From Brevibacillus massiliensis (lineage in GTDB: Bacteria > Bacillota > Bacilli > Brevibacillales > Brevibacillaceae): DNA of 64,000 nucleotides. The notes under the pieces are model-generated. The model worked only from the letters and a program-made list of their open reading frames with translations, was not told the origin of the DNA and searched no databases. The stretch is taken from positions 1-64,000 of the forward strand of contig NZ_HE978535.1 in assembly GCF_000311785.1 (NCBI RefSeq). The letters run 5' to 3'. Within the stretch, counting starts at the first letter, position 1. Each line of letters begins with the position of its first letter. Below, in pieces: positions 1 through 7,829 of the stretch. The position numbers and the translations under genes were made by a program.

Positions 1-32
1 AAAAAAACCGGTCAGGTAAGAGGGGGGAAAAA

Positions 33-1949
33 ATGTTTGCAAAGGACTTATCTATCGAAAAACTGCTATCCTTTTATCCGGATGAAGGCAAAATTTTCTT
101 TAAGGATTTTCGGACAATTCTAATTGGGACTGATGCCATGGGTACTTTACGGAAAGATCTCATTTCCGCATTGGGAATGGATCGGGCAAAAAGGTTTTTG
201 CTGCGATATGGTTGGCATTGCGGAACCAATGATGCCATCCATATTAAAGGAATGTTTTCCTCGGAGAATGACTCCGAGTGGCTTTTTGCAGGTCCTGTCA
301 CTCACTCGATTATCGGACATGTTCTTGCTAAACCGATCGAGCTTTGGGGCAATAGGGAAACAGGCGAGTTTTACGAGGAAGGAATCTGGTACAATTCATA
401 TGAAGCAGAACAGCATATTAAGCATTTCGGCTATCATCATGAGCCAGTATGCTCGACTTTAATTGGTTATGCGGGTGGGTATTGCAGCCAATATTTAGGC
501 CGGAAGGTGATCTTTAAAGAGGTGGAGTGCGTCGGTAAAGGTGACCCCCATTGTCGATATATAGGCAAACCCATTGAAGATTGGGAAACCGAAATCCAAA
601 GTGAATTGCTTTTCTATGAAGAGGAGAATTTGGCCATTGAATTGGACAGAGCTTATCGCCGGATTGAAAAACAGAAGGATGAATTAAAGAACGTCCTGAG
701 AATCAATGAAAGATTATCGAACGTCTTAATCCAAGGCGAGGGGTTAGCCACGATTGTTAAAGTGTTGGGCGAGAACCTCCGCACAACGGTTGTATTAGAA
801 GATAAAAATTTTAACTTGCTTGAATCATTTGGCCACTATATCCCTCACCCTTTCATGAAGTTTATTCAATTACCCGTCAGGAAACAAGCACAAAGGATCC
901 AGCGATTAATCCAAGAAAAGAGAACCGTTCACCTTTCTGTTCCCGACCATATCGGTTGGAAGCATGAACGTCTCATCTCTCCTATCTTATTGAAGAATGA
1001 AATATGCGGATTTCTCTCCTTGATCAAACAACAGGACACGTTTAATGAAATGGAAGTCATTTCGTTGGAACGAGCTTCTAGCATTTGTGCGGCCCAGTTC
1101 CTTAATGAGTGGACCACCATTGAAGCGGAACAGCGCATTAAAGGAGAATTGCTTGATGAGCTCATGATGGAAAATCCCAATATAGAAAATCTTTTCTACA
1201 GGATGAAATTAATGGGTTACGATCCGGACAAACCTCATTATGTCTTTGTCTTCAGCCTGCAACAGAACCATGATAGCCATATTCAACAATGGGAGTCCTA
1301 TTTGATGGAATTAAGTAAAAGGATAGCGGATGCCATCCACGATCAGTTGAAATTGTATGGTAGAAACTATCTTGTTTCCAGAAGACTGGATAAAATTAGT
1401 GTCCTTATTCCCGAAGATATATTGAACAAAACGAAGCTTGAATCTAAGGCCTTCGGAGAATTAATGGTGAATCTCATTAGCACCATCAATAAAGATTTCA
1501 GGATTATTCTTGGTATTAGTTCGCTTTGCAATGGGATAAGTACATTTCGAATGGGGTACGAAGAGGCTATCAAGGCTATTGAAATGGCACAAACAGGGAG
1601 ATTGAAATCAAATGTGATTTCCTTTGATGAACTGGGGTTTTTGGGCATTCTTCTTCATGCAAAAGACGCACAACATTTGGAGATTTTTGCCATGAGACTT
1701 CTTAAGGATTTAGTGAAGTACGATCAGGAAAAAGGAACCGAATTATTAAAAACGCTATATATTTTTTTAGAAAACCAGGGAAATATCCATAATACGTCCC
1801 AAGAAATGATGATTTCAATCGGTGGGCTTAGATATCGTCTCAAACGTATTCAGGAGATCAGCAAGATTGACCTGACAAGGGAAAGGGACTTATTCGATAA
1901 GCATTTAGCATTGAAAATACTTTTATTTTATGGATTATTCAAAATATAG
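33..1949 (+). CDS. XylR_N/V4R sensor fused to a PucR-type HTH regulator
   Basis: Probable transcriptional activator of the adjacent pyridine-degradation operon. Residues about 10-105 resemble the XylR/DmpR N-terminal aromatic-sensing domain. Residues about 120-185 form a V4R domain with the characteristic cysteines (PVCSTLIGYAGGYC, GKGDPHCRY). A coiled-coil linker follows at about 195-235. The C-terminal 60 residues match the PucR/CdaR helix-turn-helix (LYIFLENQGN, then LRYRLKRIQEIS). There is no sigma-54 AAA+ module, so it should act on a sigma-A-type promoter. ATG start 5 nt after AGGGGGG. A terminator follows it, so it is its own transcription unit. The effector is unknown; a hydroxypyridine is inferred from the neighbours. 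Confidence 0.8.
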   Translation: MFAKDLSIEKLLSFYPDEGKIFFKDFRTILIGTDAMGTLRKDLISALGMDRAKRFLLRYGWHCGTNDAIHIKGMFSSENDSEWLFAGPVTHSIIGHVLAKPIELWGNRETGEFYEEGIWYNSYEAEQHIKHFGYHHEPVCSTLIGYAGGYCSQYLGRKVIFKEVECVGKGDPHCRYIGKPIEDWETEIQSELLFYEEENLAIELDRAYRRIEKQKDELKNVLRINERLSNVLIQGEGLATIVKVLGENLRTTVVLEDKNFNLLESFGHYIPHPFMKFIQLPVRKQAQRIQRLIQEKRTVHLSVPDHIGWKHERLISPILLKNEICGFLSLIKQQDTFNEMEVISLERASSICAAQFLNEWTTIEAEQRIKGELLDELMMENPNIENLFYRMKLMGYDPDKPHYVFVFSLQQNHDSHIQQWESYLMELSKRIADAIHDQLKLYGRNYLVSRRLDKISVLIPEDILNKTKLESKAFGELMVNLISTINKDFRIILGISSLCNGISTFRMGYEEAIKAIEMAQTGRLKSNVISFDELGFLGILLHAKDAQHLEIFAMRLLKDLVKYDQEKGTELLKTLYIFLENQGNIHNTSQEMMISIGGLRYRLKRIQEISKIDLTRERDLFDKHLALKILLFYGLFKI

Positions 1950-1957
1950 ATAAAAAT

Positions 1958-1995
1958 AAGACTCCAATCTGTAAAAGGATAAGGAGTCTTTTTTT
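1958..1995 (+). terminator. Intrinsic terminator after the regulator
   Basis: Perfect 8-bp stem AAGACTCC (1958-1965) / GGAGTCTT (1983-1990) followed by a T run. It separates the regulator from the monooxygenase operon. Confidence 0.8.
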
Positions 1996-2013
1996 ATCGA
2001 ATTTGTATGATTC

Positions 2014-2040
2014 GTATAAAAAACTATTGTGTTTTTATAC
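2014..2040. promoter_or_regulatory. Inverted repeat, candidate operator of the pyridine operon
   Basis: Perfect 9-bp inverted repeat GTATAAAAA (2014-2022) / TTTTTATAC (2032-2040) in the AT-rich stretch between the regulator and the HpaB-type gene. A second small palindrome, AATTTCAGAAATT, lies at 2102-2114. Either could be a binding site for the upstream regulator. I could not fix -35/-10 boxes with confidence. Confidence 0.35.
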
Positions 2041-2167
2041 ATAACATTCAAACAAAAAACAACAAAACAGAAATAGTTTTCAATATATTAAATAAATAGA
2101 AATTTCAGAAATTAAATATTACTATTATCACCGTAGGAACCAAAAAACATTTCGTGGAGGAGATAAC

Positions 2168-3673
2168 GTGGCAAATACCAAGGTAACAGCAAAGTTTTTA
2201 AAAACAGGGGAAATGTTTAAGGAGAGCCTTCGAGATGGCCGAACCGTTTATTACAAAGGGGAGTTAATTCCCGATGTGACGGCCCATCCGGCTACCAAAG
2301 GCGGCATCGATATTATGGCTAAAATCTATGATGCCCAGCATAATCCTGAAACTCAAGATATGCTTACTTATTTTGATCCCAAGCTGGGAGAACGCGTTAG
2401 CAGAGCTTGGATGCTCCCGAGAACAAAAGAAGATTTAAAAAGCCGGCGAGAACTGACCGATTATATCGCATGGGAAACCTTTGGCGTATTTGGTCGTCCT
2501 TTTGACCTTGCACCTCTCGTTCCTGTGGGAATGGCAGCGCATCTCTCCAAATTCCGCAGCAAAAGACCCGAGTACGCAGAAAATGTTCTACACTATATTG
2601 AATATGCTCAGAAAAATAATTTGATGGGACCGGAAGTCTTGGTTGATCCTCAAAATGATCGTTCGAAAGCAGCTGCGGGTGGAGCCCGGATGTTCGATGA
2701 TGAATTGGGAACGAAAATCAAAGGAGGAGACTCCACACCCGCTTTGCTCCGGGTGGTGAAGGAGACAGAAGAAGGGATCTATATTAGTGGGGCAAAGGCT
2801 GTCGGCTCCATTGCTTCCCAAGGAAATGAAATGATTCTTTCCAACCTGATACGACCAGGGTTGTTACCGGAAGAATCGTTATGGCTAGCTGTTCCGATAA
2901 ATGCGCCAGGCATCCATATTGTATGTCGTGAAACAGTATCTGCAGATTCTTCCAGTTCCTATGACCATCCTGTAAAATCCCGTGGGGAAGAAATGGATTC
3001 CTTCCTGATTTTTGATAACGTTTTCGTGGAAAAATGGAGAATCTTCAATTACGGGGTTCCGGAACTGAATGAGTTGTACGGTGATGTAGTGCTCGGCGTA
3101 CATTGGAACGTTCTCTCTCGCTTGGCTTCCAAAGCGGAGATGTATGCGGGAGCGGCTCAGTTGATTGTCGATGCATTGGGAACAGGGAAAATTCCAGGCG
3201 TACGTTCCATCGTATCGAACGTCATCCATTATGCGCAAACCCTTCGCGCTTACGTTCTGGCCGCCGAAGAACTGGCCCAATTGACCGAGGATGATGTGAT
3301 GTGGCCCGATGTGAACATGCTTACGGCCGGGCGCCTCCATGGAATTGAGAAATACCCTGAAATTATTCATAATCTGCAGGAACTGTGTGGCCAAGGGTTG
3401 GTGATGAGGTTTTCTGAAAAGGATTATGAACATCCATTTATCGGAAGGAAATTAGAAGAGCTATTGTTCGGACGTGATCTGACTTCCAAGCAGAAGAACC
3501 TGTTAATGAACTTCATTTGGGATATTACAACGGATTCGCACGCCGGACGTGTTGCGCTGTTTGAAAACGTAAATGCGCTTCCAGCTCCATTATTGCGTGA
3601 ACGTTTATACCATGAATACGATAGGTCTTTTTTCATGCACAAAATTCGTAAATCCATTGGGCTTCCTCTATAA
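2168..3673 (+). CDS. HpaB-type FADH2-dependent aromatic monooxygenase (large component)
   Basis: Group D flavin monooxygenase of the 4-hydroxyphenylacetate 3-hydroxylase (HpaB) family, 501 aa, usual family length, with the acyl-CoA dehydrogenase-like fold expected. It uses reduced FAD from a partner reductase (encoded at 5680) to hydroxylate a phenol-like ring. GTG start chosen because GTGGAGGAG sits 5 nt upstream. All following genes of the cluster process 2,5-dihydroxypyridine, so the inferred role is hydroxylation of a hydroxypyridine (2-hydroxypyridine, or 6-hydroxynicotinate/6-hydroxypicolinate with later or concurrent decarboxylation) rather than 4-hydroxyphenylacetate. The family call is firm; the substrate is inference. 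Confidence 0.85.
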   Translation: MANTKVTAKFLKTGEMFKESLRDGRTVYYKGELIPDVTAHPATKGGIDIMAKIYDAQHNPETQDMLTYFDPKLGERVSRAWMLPRTKEDLKSRRELTDYIAWETFGVFGRPFDLAPLVPVGMAAHLSKFRSKRPEYAENVLHYIEYAQKNNLMGPEVLVDPQNDRSKAAAGGARMFDDELGTKIKGGDSTPALLRVVKETEEGIYISGAKAVGSIASQGNEMILSNLIRPGLLPEESLWLAVPINAPGIHIVCRETVSADSSSSYDHPVKSRGEEMDSFLIFDNVFVEKWRIFNYGVPELNELYGDVVLGVHWNVLSRLASKAEMYAGAAQLIVDALGTGKIPGVRSIVSNVIHYAQTLRAYVLAAEELAQLTEDDVMWPDVNMLTAGRLHGIEKYPEIIHNLQELCGQGLVMRFSEKDYEHPFIGRKLEELLFGRDLTSKQKNLLMNFIWDITTDSHAGRVALFENVNALPAPLLRERLYHEYDRSFFMHKIRKSIGLPL

Positions 3674-3696
3674 ACATCATTGTATACGGAGTTGAT

Positions 3697-4527
3697 ATGA
3701 AAGTGGATACGAACCAAAGTATGTTTAAAGATGTTTATATCAAGGGGATGGATGTTGATATCCATCTCCTGACTAAAGGGAATCAAAATGGGATACCGTT
3801 GATTTTTCTGCCGGGCATTACAAGCTATTGCAACTCCTTTCTGGATGTGTTGAAGCGAATCCCTGAGGAATATTACTGTTTGTCAGTGGATCTTCGAGGA
3901 AGAGGAAAATCTACTTGGCCCTCCCAAGGATATTTATTAAAAAATTACATGGATGACTTACTTTATGTTGTAAATTATGTGATTTCGAATCCGATCTCAC
4001 CATTTTTAATTGGACATTCCATGGGGGCTCGAATTGCTGCAGCTTTTGGAAGTCAATTCCCGAAATTACTATCGGGCATCGTGCTAGTTGACCCGCCGAT
4101 TCATGGACCGGGTCAAAGAGAAGAATATCCTACGCCGTTAGCAGCATTCCTTGAACAAAAAAAGGCGGTGGATGAAGGAGTGATTAAACGATTTAATTCC
4201 TATTTTCCGCATTTCAATGAAGCACAATTAATACAACGGGCAGAAGAGTATAGAAATGTTGCCAAACAAGCCATTATCGAATCGTATCATTCATTTAAAA
4301 AAGAACCATTGCACGTTTATATCAAATCGCTTTCGATTCCGTCCTTATTATTGCAGGCAGAACTGGGAGACACCATCAGGGATGAGGAAGCGGAACTGAT
4401 TAAAAGGATTAATCCCAATATGGGAACCTGCAAAGTAAAGGGTTCAGGCCATATGATTTACAAGGAAAAACCTGATGAATTTATTCATTACACATTAGAT
4501 TTTGTTAATGATACGCTCAACCTCTAG
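3697..4527 (+). CDS. nicD: N-formylmaleamate deformylase (alpha/beta hydrolase, NicD-like)
   Basis: Hydrolyses N-formylmaleamate to maleamate and formate, the step after ring cleavage of 2,5-dihydroxypyridine. The 276-aa alpha/beta hydrolase has nucleophile elbow GHSMGA with Ser108, Asp132 in LVDPPIHGPG and His252 in GSGHM. The spacings 108-132 and 108-252 equal those of the known Pseudomonas putida NicD triad (S101, D125, H245). The PPxxGPGxREEYP stretch after the Asp is also NicD-like. The gene starts 23 nt after the monooxygenase stop and lies directly before nicE, consistent with one operon. Other alpha/beta hydrolase roles are possible in isolation but not in this context. Confidence 0.85.
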   Translation: MKVDTNQSMFKDVYIKGMDVDIHLLTKGNQNGIPLIFLPGITSYCNSFLDVLKRIPEEYYCLSVDLRGRGKSTWPSQGYLLKNYMDDLLYVVNYVISNPISPFLIGHSMGARIAAAFGSQFPKLLSGIVLVDPPIHGPGQREEYPTPLAAFLEQKKAVDEGVIKRFNSYFPHFNEAQLIQRAEEYRNVAKQAIIESYHSFKKEPLHVYIKSLSIPSLLLQAELGDTIRDEEAELIKRINPNMGTCKVKGSGHMIYKEKPDEFIHYTLDFVNDTLNL

Positions 4528-4561
4528 TTCGTTGGATTTTAGGTATCAGGAGGGATCAAAT

Positions 4562-5326
4562 TTGAAGAAAAATTACCGAATCGGCCTTATTGTTCCAAGC
4601 TCAAATACAACCATGGAAACGGAAATTCCCACGATGCTGCGCTGGAGAGAGCAGGTGGATGAGGAAGTCTCGTTTACGTTTCATTCCAGTAGGATGCGGA
4701 TGAAGCACGTGACAAAAGAAGAACTGACGAAAATGGACCAAGAAAGTGACCGCTGTGCAGCAGAGCTATCAGATTCCCGCTGTGATGCACTTGCTTACGC
4801 CTGTTTAGTTGCGATCATGGCCCAAGGTCCAGGATATCATGTATCATCTGAGGAACGTTTATCGAAAATTGCACAGGAAAATGGGGGAGCAGCACCGGTT
4901 ATTAGCAGTGCGGGAGCACTAATAACCGGAATACAGGCAATTGGCGCAAGAAAAGCAGCATTGATTGCCCCCTATATGAAGCCTTTAACCCAAATGGTGA
5001 TTAACTATATCGAATCAGCAGGAATCGAAGTGACAGACTCAATCAGTTTAGAGGTAGCGGATAACCTGGAGGTAGGGAAGCTAGATCCTATGAATTTAAT
5101 TGAAATTGCCGATCAATTGGATCTTAGCAACACAGAAGCGATCGTTTTGTCCGCATGCGTACAAATGCCGTCACTTCCTGCAATTCAAGTTGTTGAAGAT
5201 CGTTTAGGACTGCCTGTCCTTTCAGCTGCTACGTCAACGGTGTTTAAATTATTAAGCAAATTAAACATAAAACCTTACGTTCCCAATGCGGGAAAGTTAT
5301 TATCAGGTGATGTTCATTCTTTCTAA
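4562..5326 (+). CDS. nicE: Maleate cis-trans isomerase (NicE-like)
   Basis: Asp/Glu racemase superfamily enzyme converting maleate to fumarate. The two catalytic cysteines are present as Cys81 (YACLVA) and Cys199 (LSACVQMPS). Their separation of 118 residues equals that of Cys76/Cys194 in the characterised Nocardia enzyme. VPSSNTTMETEIP and HSSRMRMK are maleate-isomerase signatures. I chose the TTG at 4562 (254 aa) because AGGAGGG lies 7 nt upstream. A reading from 4502 would overlap nicD and lacks a ribosome site. Final enzyme of the lower pathway, feeding the TCA cycle. Confidence 0.87.
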   Translation: MKKNYRIGLIVPSSNTTMETEIPTMLRWREQVDEEVSFTFHSSRMRMKHVTKEELTKMDQESDRCAAELSDSRCDALAYACLVAIMAQGPGYHVSSEERLSKIAQENGGAAPVISSAGALITGIQAIGARKAALIAPYMKPLTQMVINYIESAGIEVTDSISLEVADNLEVGKLDPMNLIEIADQLDLSNTEAIVLSACVQMPSLPAIQVVEDRLGLPVLSAATSTVFKLLSKLNIKPYVPNAGKLLSGDVHSF

Positions 5327-5342
5327 TGTGGAGGTGAGATCC

Positions 5343-5645
5343 CTGAATATTGAGGATATCCTTCGAATCAAAGCTATGATATCTGACGAATTGGACTATT
5401 TCTACAATAGAATACAAGAATGCGAACACTCAAAATGGATCTTATTATCCAAAAAAGAAAAAATTATGAAAGATCAAGTGGAAAATGGAATGAATGATTT
5501 CCATGAACAAGAGCTTAGAAATATTGCGGAGGAGCTCAATAGATTTAAAGCTGAGAAACATTTTTTAGTAAAAAAGATTAACAAATTAGAGGTAAAGAAT
5601 AAGCAGTTTTTATCTGATTTTTTGAAAAAATTAGATGTCGAATAG
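5343..5645 (+). CDS. Small coiled-coil protein of unknown function in the pyridine operon
   Basis: Not recognised. The frame is open from 5286 to 5645 (119 codons) and is highly charged (K/E-rich) with heptad-like spacing over most of its length, so an alpha-helical coiled coil is likely. No signal peptide, membrane segment or metal motif. The start is unclear. A strong GGAGGTG at 5330-5336 points to a CTG at 5343 (about 100 aa). An in-frame ATG at 5310 has only a weak site, and the ATG at 5286 lies inside nicE. It sits between nicE and the flavin reductase, so it belongs to the operon. Possible adaptor or reductase partner; no function is asserted. Confidence 0.6.
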   Translation: MNIEDILRIKAMISDELDYFYNRIQECEHSKWILLSKKEKIMKDQVENGMNDFHEQELRNIAEELNRFKAEKHFLVKKINKLEVKNKQFLSDFLKKLDVE

Positions 5646-5679
5646 CGACAACCTTGCAGCTGTGAAAGGAGGAGAATGA

Positions 5680-6168
5680 ATGCAAGAAGTAAAAGATAAA
5701 TTTCGCGAATCCATGAGTCGATTGGCTAGTGGAGTAACCGTTGTAATGACTGAAGTGGACGGCCGACCTTGGGGGCTAACCGTAAGTGCGTGTTGCTCGT
5801 TATCGATGGAACCGCCTCTTATTTTAGTAAGTCTAGCAACGAAGGCAGCAAGTACTCAAGCCATCATCAATTTTAACCGATTTAGCGTCAGTATCCTCGC
5901 GGAGGATCAAGTGGAAGTAGCAAAATTAGGGGCGAAACCAGGCGCTCCAAAGTTTTTTGAGGATTTTGTGGAAACTGATGATGGTTTTCATTACGACGTT
6001 AAAGATGCACTGGCAAATATTCACTGTAGGGTGGAACAGATAATCCCTGCAGGTGATCATACCATTTTTATAGGATATGTTGAAAACGTATTATTAGGTG
6101 AAGAAAAATCTCCATTACTTTATTTTGGTAGACAATTTGGAGTGTTTAACACGGGTTTAACGGGTTAA
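5680..6168 (+). CDS. Flavin reductase component (HpaC-like)
   Basis: 162-aa NAD(P)H:flavin oxidoreductase of the HpaC/RutF split-barrel family. It supplies reduced flavin to the HpaB-type oxygenase encoded 3.5 kb upstream in the same operon. Diagnostic features are RLASGVTVVM near the N terminus, SACCSLSMEPPLILVSL around residue 45, and C-terminal GDHTIFIGYVE followed by PLLYFGRQFGV. ATG start after AAAGGAGGAG. Whether it uses FMN or FAD cannot be read from the sequence. Confidence 0.88.
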   Translation: MQEVKDKFRESMSRLASGVTVVMTEVDGRPWGLTVSACCSLSMEPPLILVSLATKAASTQAIINFNRFSVSILAEDQVEVAKLGAKPGAPKFFEDFVETDDGFHYDVKDALANIHCRVEQIIPAGDHTIFIGYVENVLLGEEKSPLLYFGRQFGVFNTGLTG

Positions 6169-6231
6169 ACAAAAATAAATACGATCCAGGATTGGTGTAC
6201 CTGATCTTGTGATGGTTACGGGAGGGGTATC

Positions 6232-6879
6232 ATGGCAGCAATACTTAAGGATGATGAAGTTTTTTTTAAAGAAAGAGGATTTGGAAAACAATTAGGCTTC
6301 GGCAATAAGCCAGGCTTGATCGTAGTCGATTTGATTATTGGGTTTACCGATCCAACGATGCCTATGGGATCTGACCTTACCGAGCAAATTGAAAATACCA
6401 ATATTTTATTAGACCGTGTGCACCAAATGGGGTTCCCCGTATACTTTACAGCGATTTCTTATGATGATGATACATTTGCTGACTCAGGGATATGGTATAA
6501 GAAGATGGAGGGTTTAAAGACCCTGAAATCCGGTACCGAGGCGGTAAAGGTGGATCCAAGATTGAATAAACGGCCAGGGGATGGATTAATTATTAAAAAA
6601 TATGCCTCGGCATTCTTTGGGACGGATCTGATCGCTCGACTAAACACAAACCATGTGGATACCGTGGTTATCGTAGGATGTACAACCAGCGGATGCATTC
6701 GTTCCACCGTTGTTGATGCTTTGCAATATGGGTATAGGCCGATTGTTGTAGAAGATGCAGTAGGTGACCGTTCATTGGCATCACATGAACAGAGTCTTTT
6801 TGATATGCGCCAAAAATATGCAGAAATTCTTAAAACCACGGAAGTGGTAGATACGATATCCTCAATATATAGCAAATGA
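6232..6879 (+). CDS. nicF: Maleamate amidohydrolase (isochorismatase-like, NicF)
   Basis: Cysteine hydrolase converting maleamate to maleate plus ammonia. 215 aa. The isochorismatase-family triad is visible: Asp33 (VVDLIIGF), Lys123 (KKYASAFFGT) and Cys155 (GCTTSGCIRSTVVDA). The GCTTSGCxR signature is shared by N-carbamoylsarcosine amidase and NicF. The neighbouring nicD, nicE and nicX decide for NicF. ATG chosen for the GGGAGGGG site 6 nt upstream. Confidence 0.87.
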   Translation: MAAILKDDEVFFKERGFGKQLGFGNKPGLIVVDLIIGFTDPTMPMGSDLTEQIENTNILLDRVHQMGFPVYFTAISYDDDTFADSGIWYKKMEGLKTLKSGTEAVKVDPRLNKRPGDGLIIKKYASAFFGTDLIARLNTNHVDTVVIVGCTTSGCIRSTVVDALQYGYRPIVVEDAVGDRSLASHEQSLFDMRQKYAEILKTTEVVDTISSIYSK

Positions 6880-6908
6880 TTAGTTCGGAATCACGTGAAA
6901 CTTAAATA

Positions 6909-6971
6909 GAGCTTGTAAGCGGGGGTATTACAAGCTCATCGTTTCCTAAACATGGCCGTGATCTATCACGG
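6909..6971 (+). promoter_or_regulatory. Two stem-loops in front of the RibF-like gene
   Basis: A perfect 10-bp hairpin GAGCTTGTAA (6909-6918) / TTACAAGCTC (6928-6937) and a second hairpin CCGTGA-TCTA-TCACGG (6956-6971) lie in the 104-nt gap before the RibF-like gene. The second abuts the GGTGGGGGTG ribosome site. Neither has a T run, so mRNA stability or translational control is more likely than termination. No FMN-riboswitch consensus is visible here. Confidence 0.5.
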
Positions 6972-6983
6972 TGGGGGTGTGCC

Positions 6984-7829
6984 ATGGAATGTTACAAGGA
7001 CTTGTATGATGGAAAGTTGAATGGATTGGAATCAGGAACGTATATCGCCATTGGGACATTTGATGGTGTACACAAGGGACATCAAGAGCTCATAAGAAGA
7101 GTTGTAAAGGAAAGTAAAAACAATTATGGCAAGAGCTTAGTCATTACATTTGATCCCCTGCCAAAAGAATTTTTTAGTAGCGAACCTTCTATTCGTTTGA
7201 CTACTTCTTCTATAAGGGCGGAACGGATCGCGTCATTGGGCGTGGATATTTTACTTGAGTATACCTTTAATGATCAGTTTTCAAGAATTCGAGCAAATGA
7301 ATTTTTAACAAATATTCTAGTTCCATTGAACCCAAAGAAAATATTTATAGGTAGGGATTTTAAATTTGGCTATAAAGGATCAGGTGAACTTTCAGATTTG
7401 CTTCAGGCTGGGAAAAGGTATGGATTTGAGGTAGAGTTGTTGGATTTTGTGTTTTCCCGCAATCAACGTATATCCAGTACAAGAATACGCGAAGCAATTC
7501 GTGCTGGTGATATCGAGCTGGCTAATCAGCTGATGGGAAAGCGCCACGAGATTCATGGTTCCATGGTAAGAGCTATTCATGAATCAAAGCTGTTATTTTT
7601 ACCTTACAACAACGTCATAATCCCACCGAACGGAGAGTATATGGTTTCTCTTTATTATCGGGATAAGGAACATTTTACAACAGCGAGGATTATGGAAGGC
7701 AACCAACCTTTAGAAGTTAAATGGTCAAAATCTTTTCTCCATGATGATCTTCATTCAAATGTTGCGCTTTGCTTTTTGAATTCTATGTCTATGGTAGAAA
7801 GAGGTGTTTATATTGAATCATTTATTTGA
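6984..7829 (+). CDS. RibF-like FAD synthetase with degenerate riboflavin kinase half
   Basis: 281 aa. Residues 1-185 are an FMN adenylyltransferase domain with GTFDGVHKGH (residues 24-33) and SSTRIRE (164-170), the nucleotide-binding motifs of bacterial RibF. The C-terminal riboflavin-kinase half is shorter and lacks the GRxLGFPTAN signature. At the matching place it reads SKLLFLPYNN, and the following strand pattern is also diverged. Prediction: it makes FAD from FMN but cannot phosphorylate riboflavin. Its place between nicF and nicX suggests dedicated FAD supply for the flavin monooxygenase. A housekeeping ribF should exist elsewhere in the genome. Confidence 0.78.
   Translation: MECYKDLYDGKLNGLESGTYIAIGTFDGVHKGHQELIRRVVKESKNNYGKSLVITFDPLPKEFFSSEPSIRLTTSSIRAERIASLGVDILLEYTFNDQFSRIRANEFLTNILVPLNPKKIFIGRDFKFGYKGSGELSDLLQAGKRYGFEVELLDFVFSRNQRISSTRIREAIRAGDIELANQLMGKRHEIHGSMVRAIHESKLLFLPYNNVIIPPNGEYMVSLYYRDKEHFTTARIMEGNQPLEVKWSKSFLHDDLHSNVALCFLNSMSMVERGVYIESFI

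Noticed and set aside
2168-3673. 4-Hydroxyphenylacetate degradation operon
   Set aside because: No homoprotocatechuate dioxygenase, HpaD/E/F/G or related ring-cleavage genes; all neighbours belong to the 2,5-dihydroxypyridine route.
6880-6983. Possible FMN riboswitch before the RibF-like gene
   Set aside because: The conserved RFN-element sequence blocks are absent and the gap is too short for the six-stem structure; only two simple hairpins are present.
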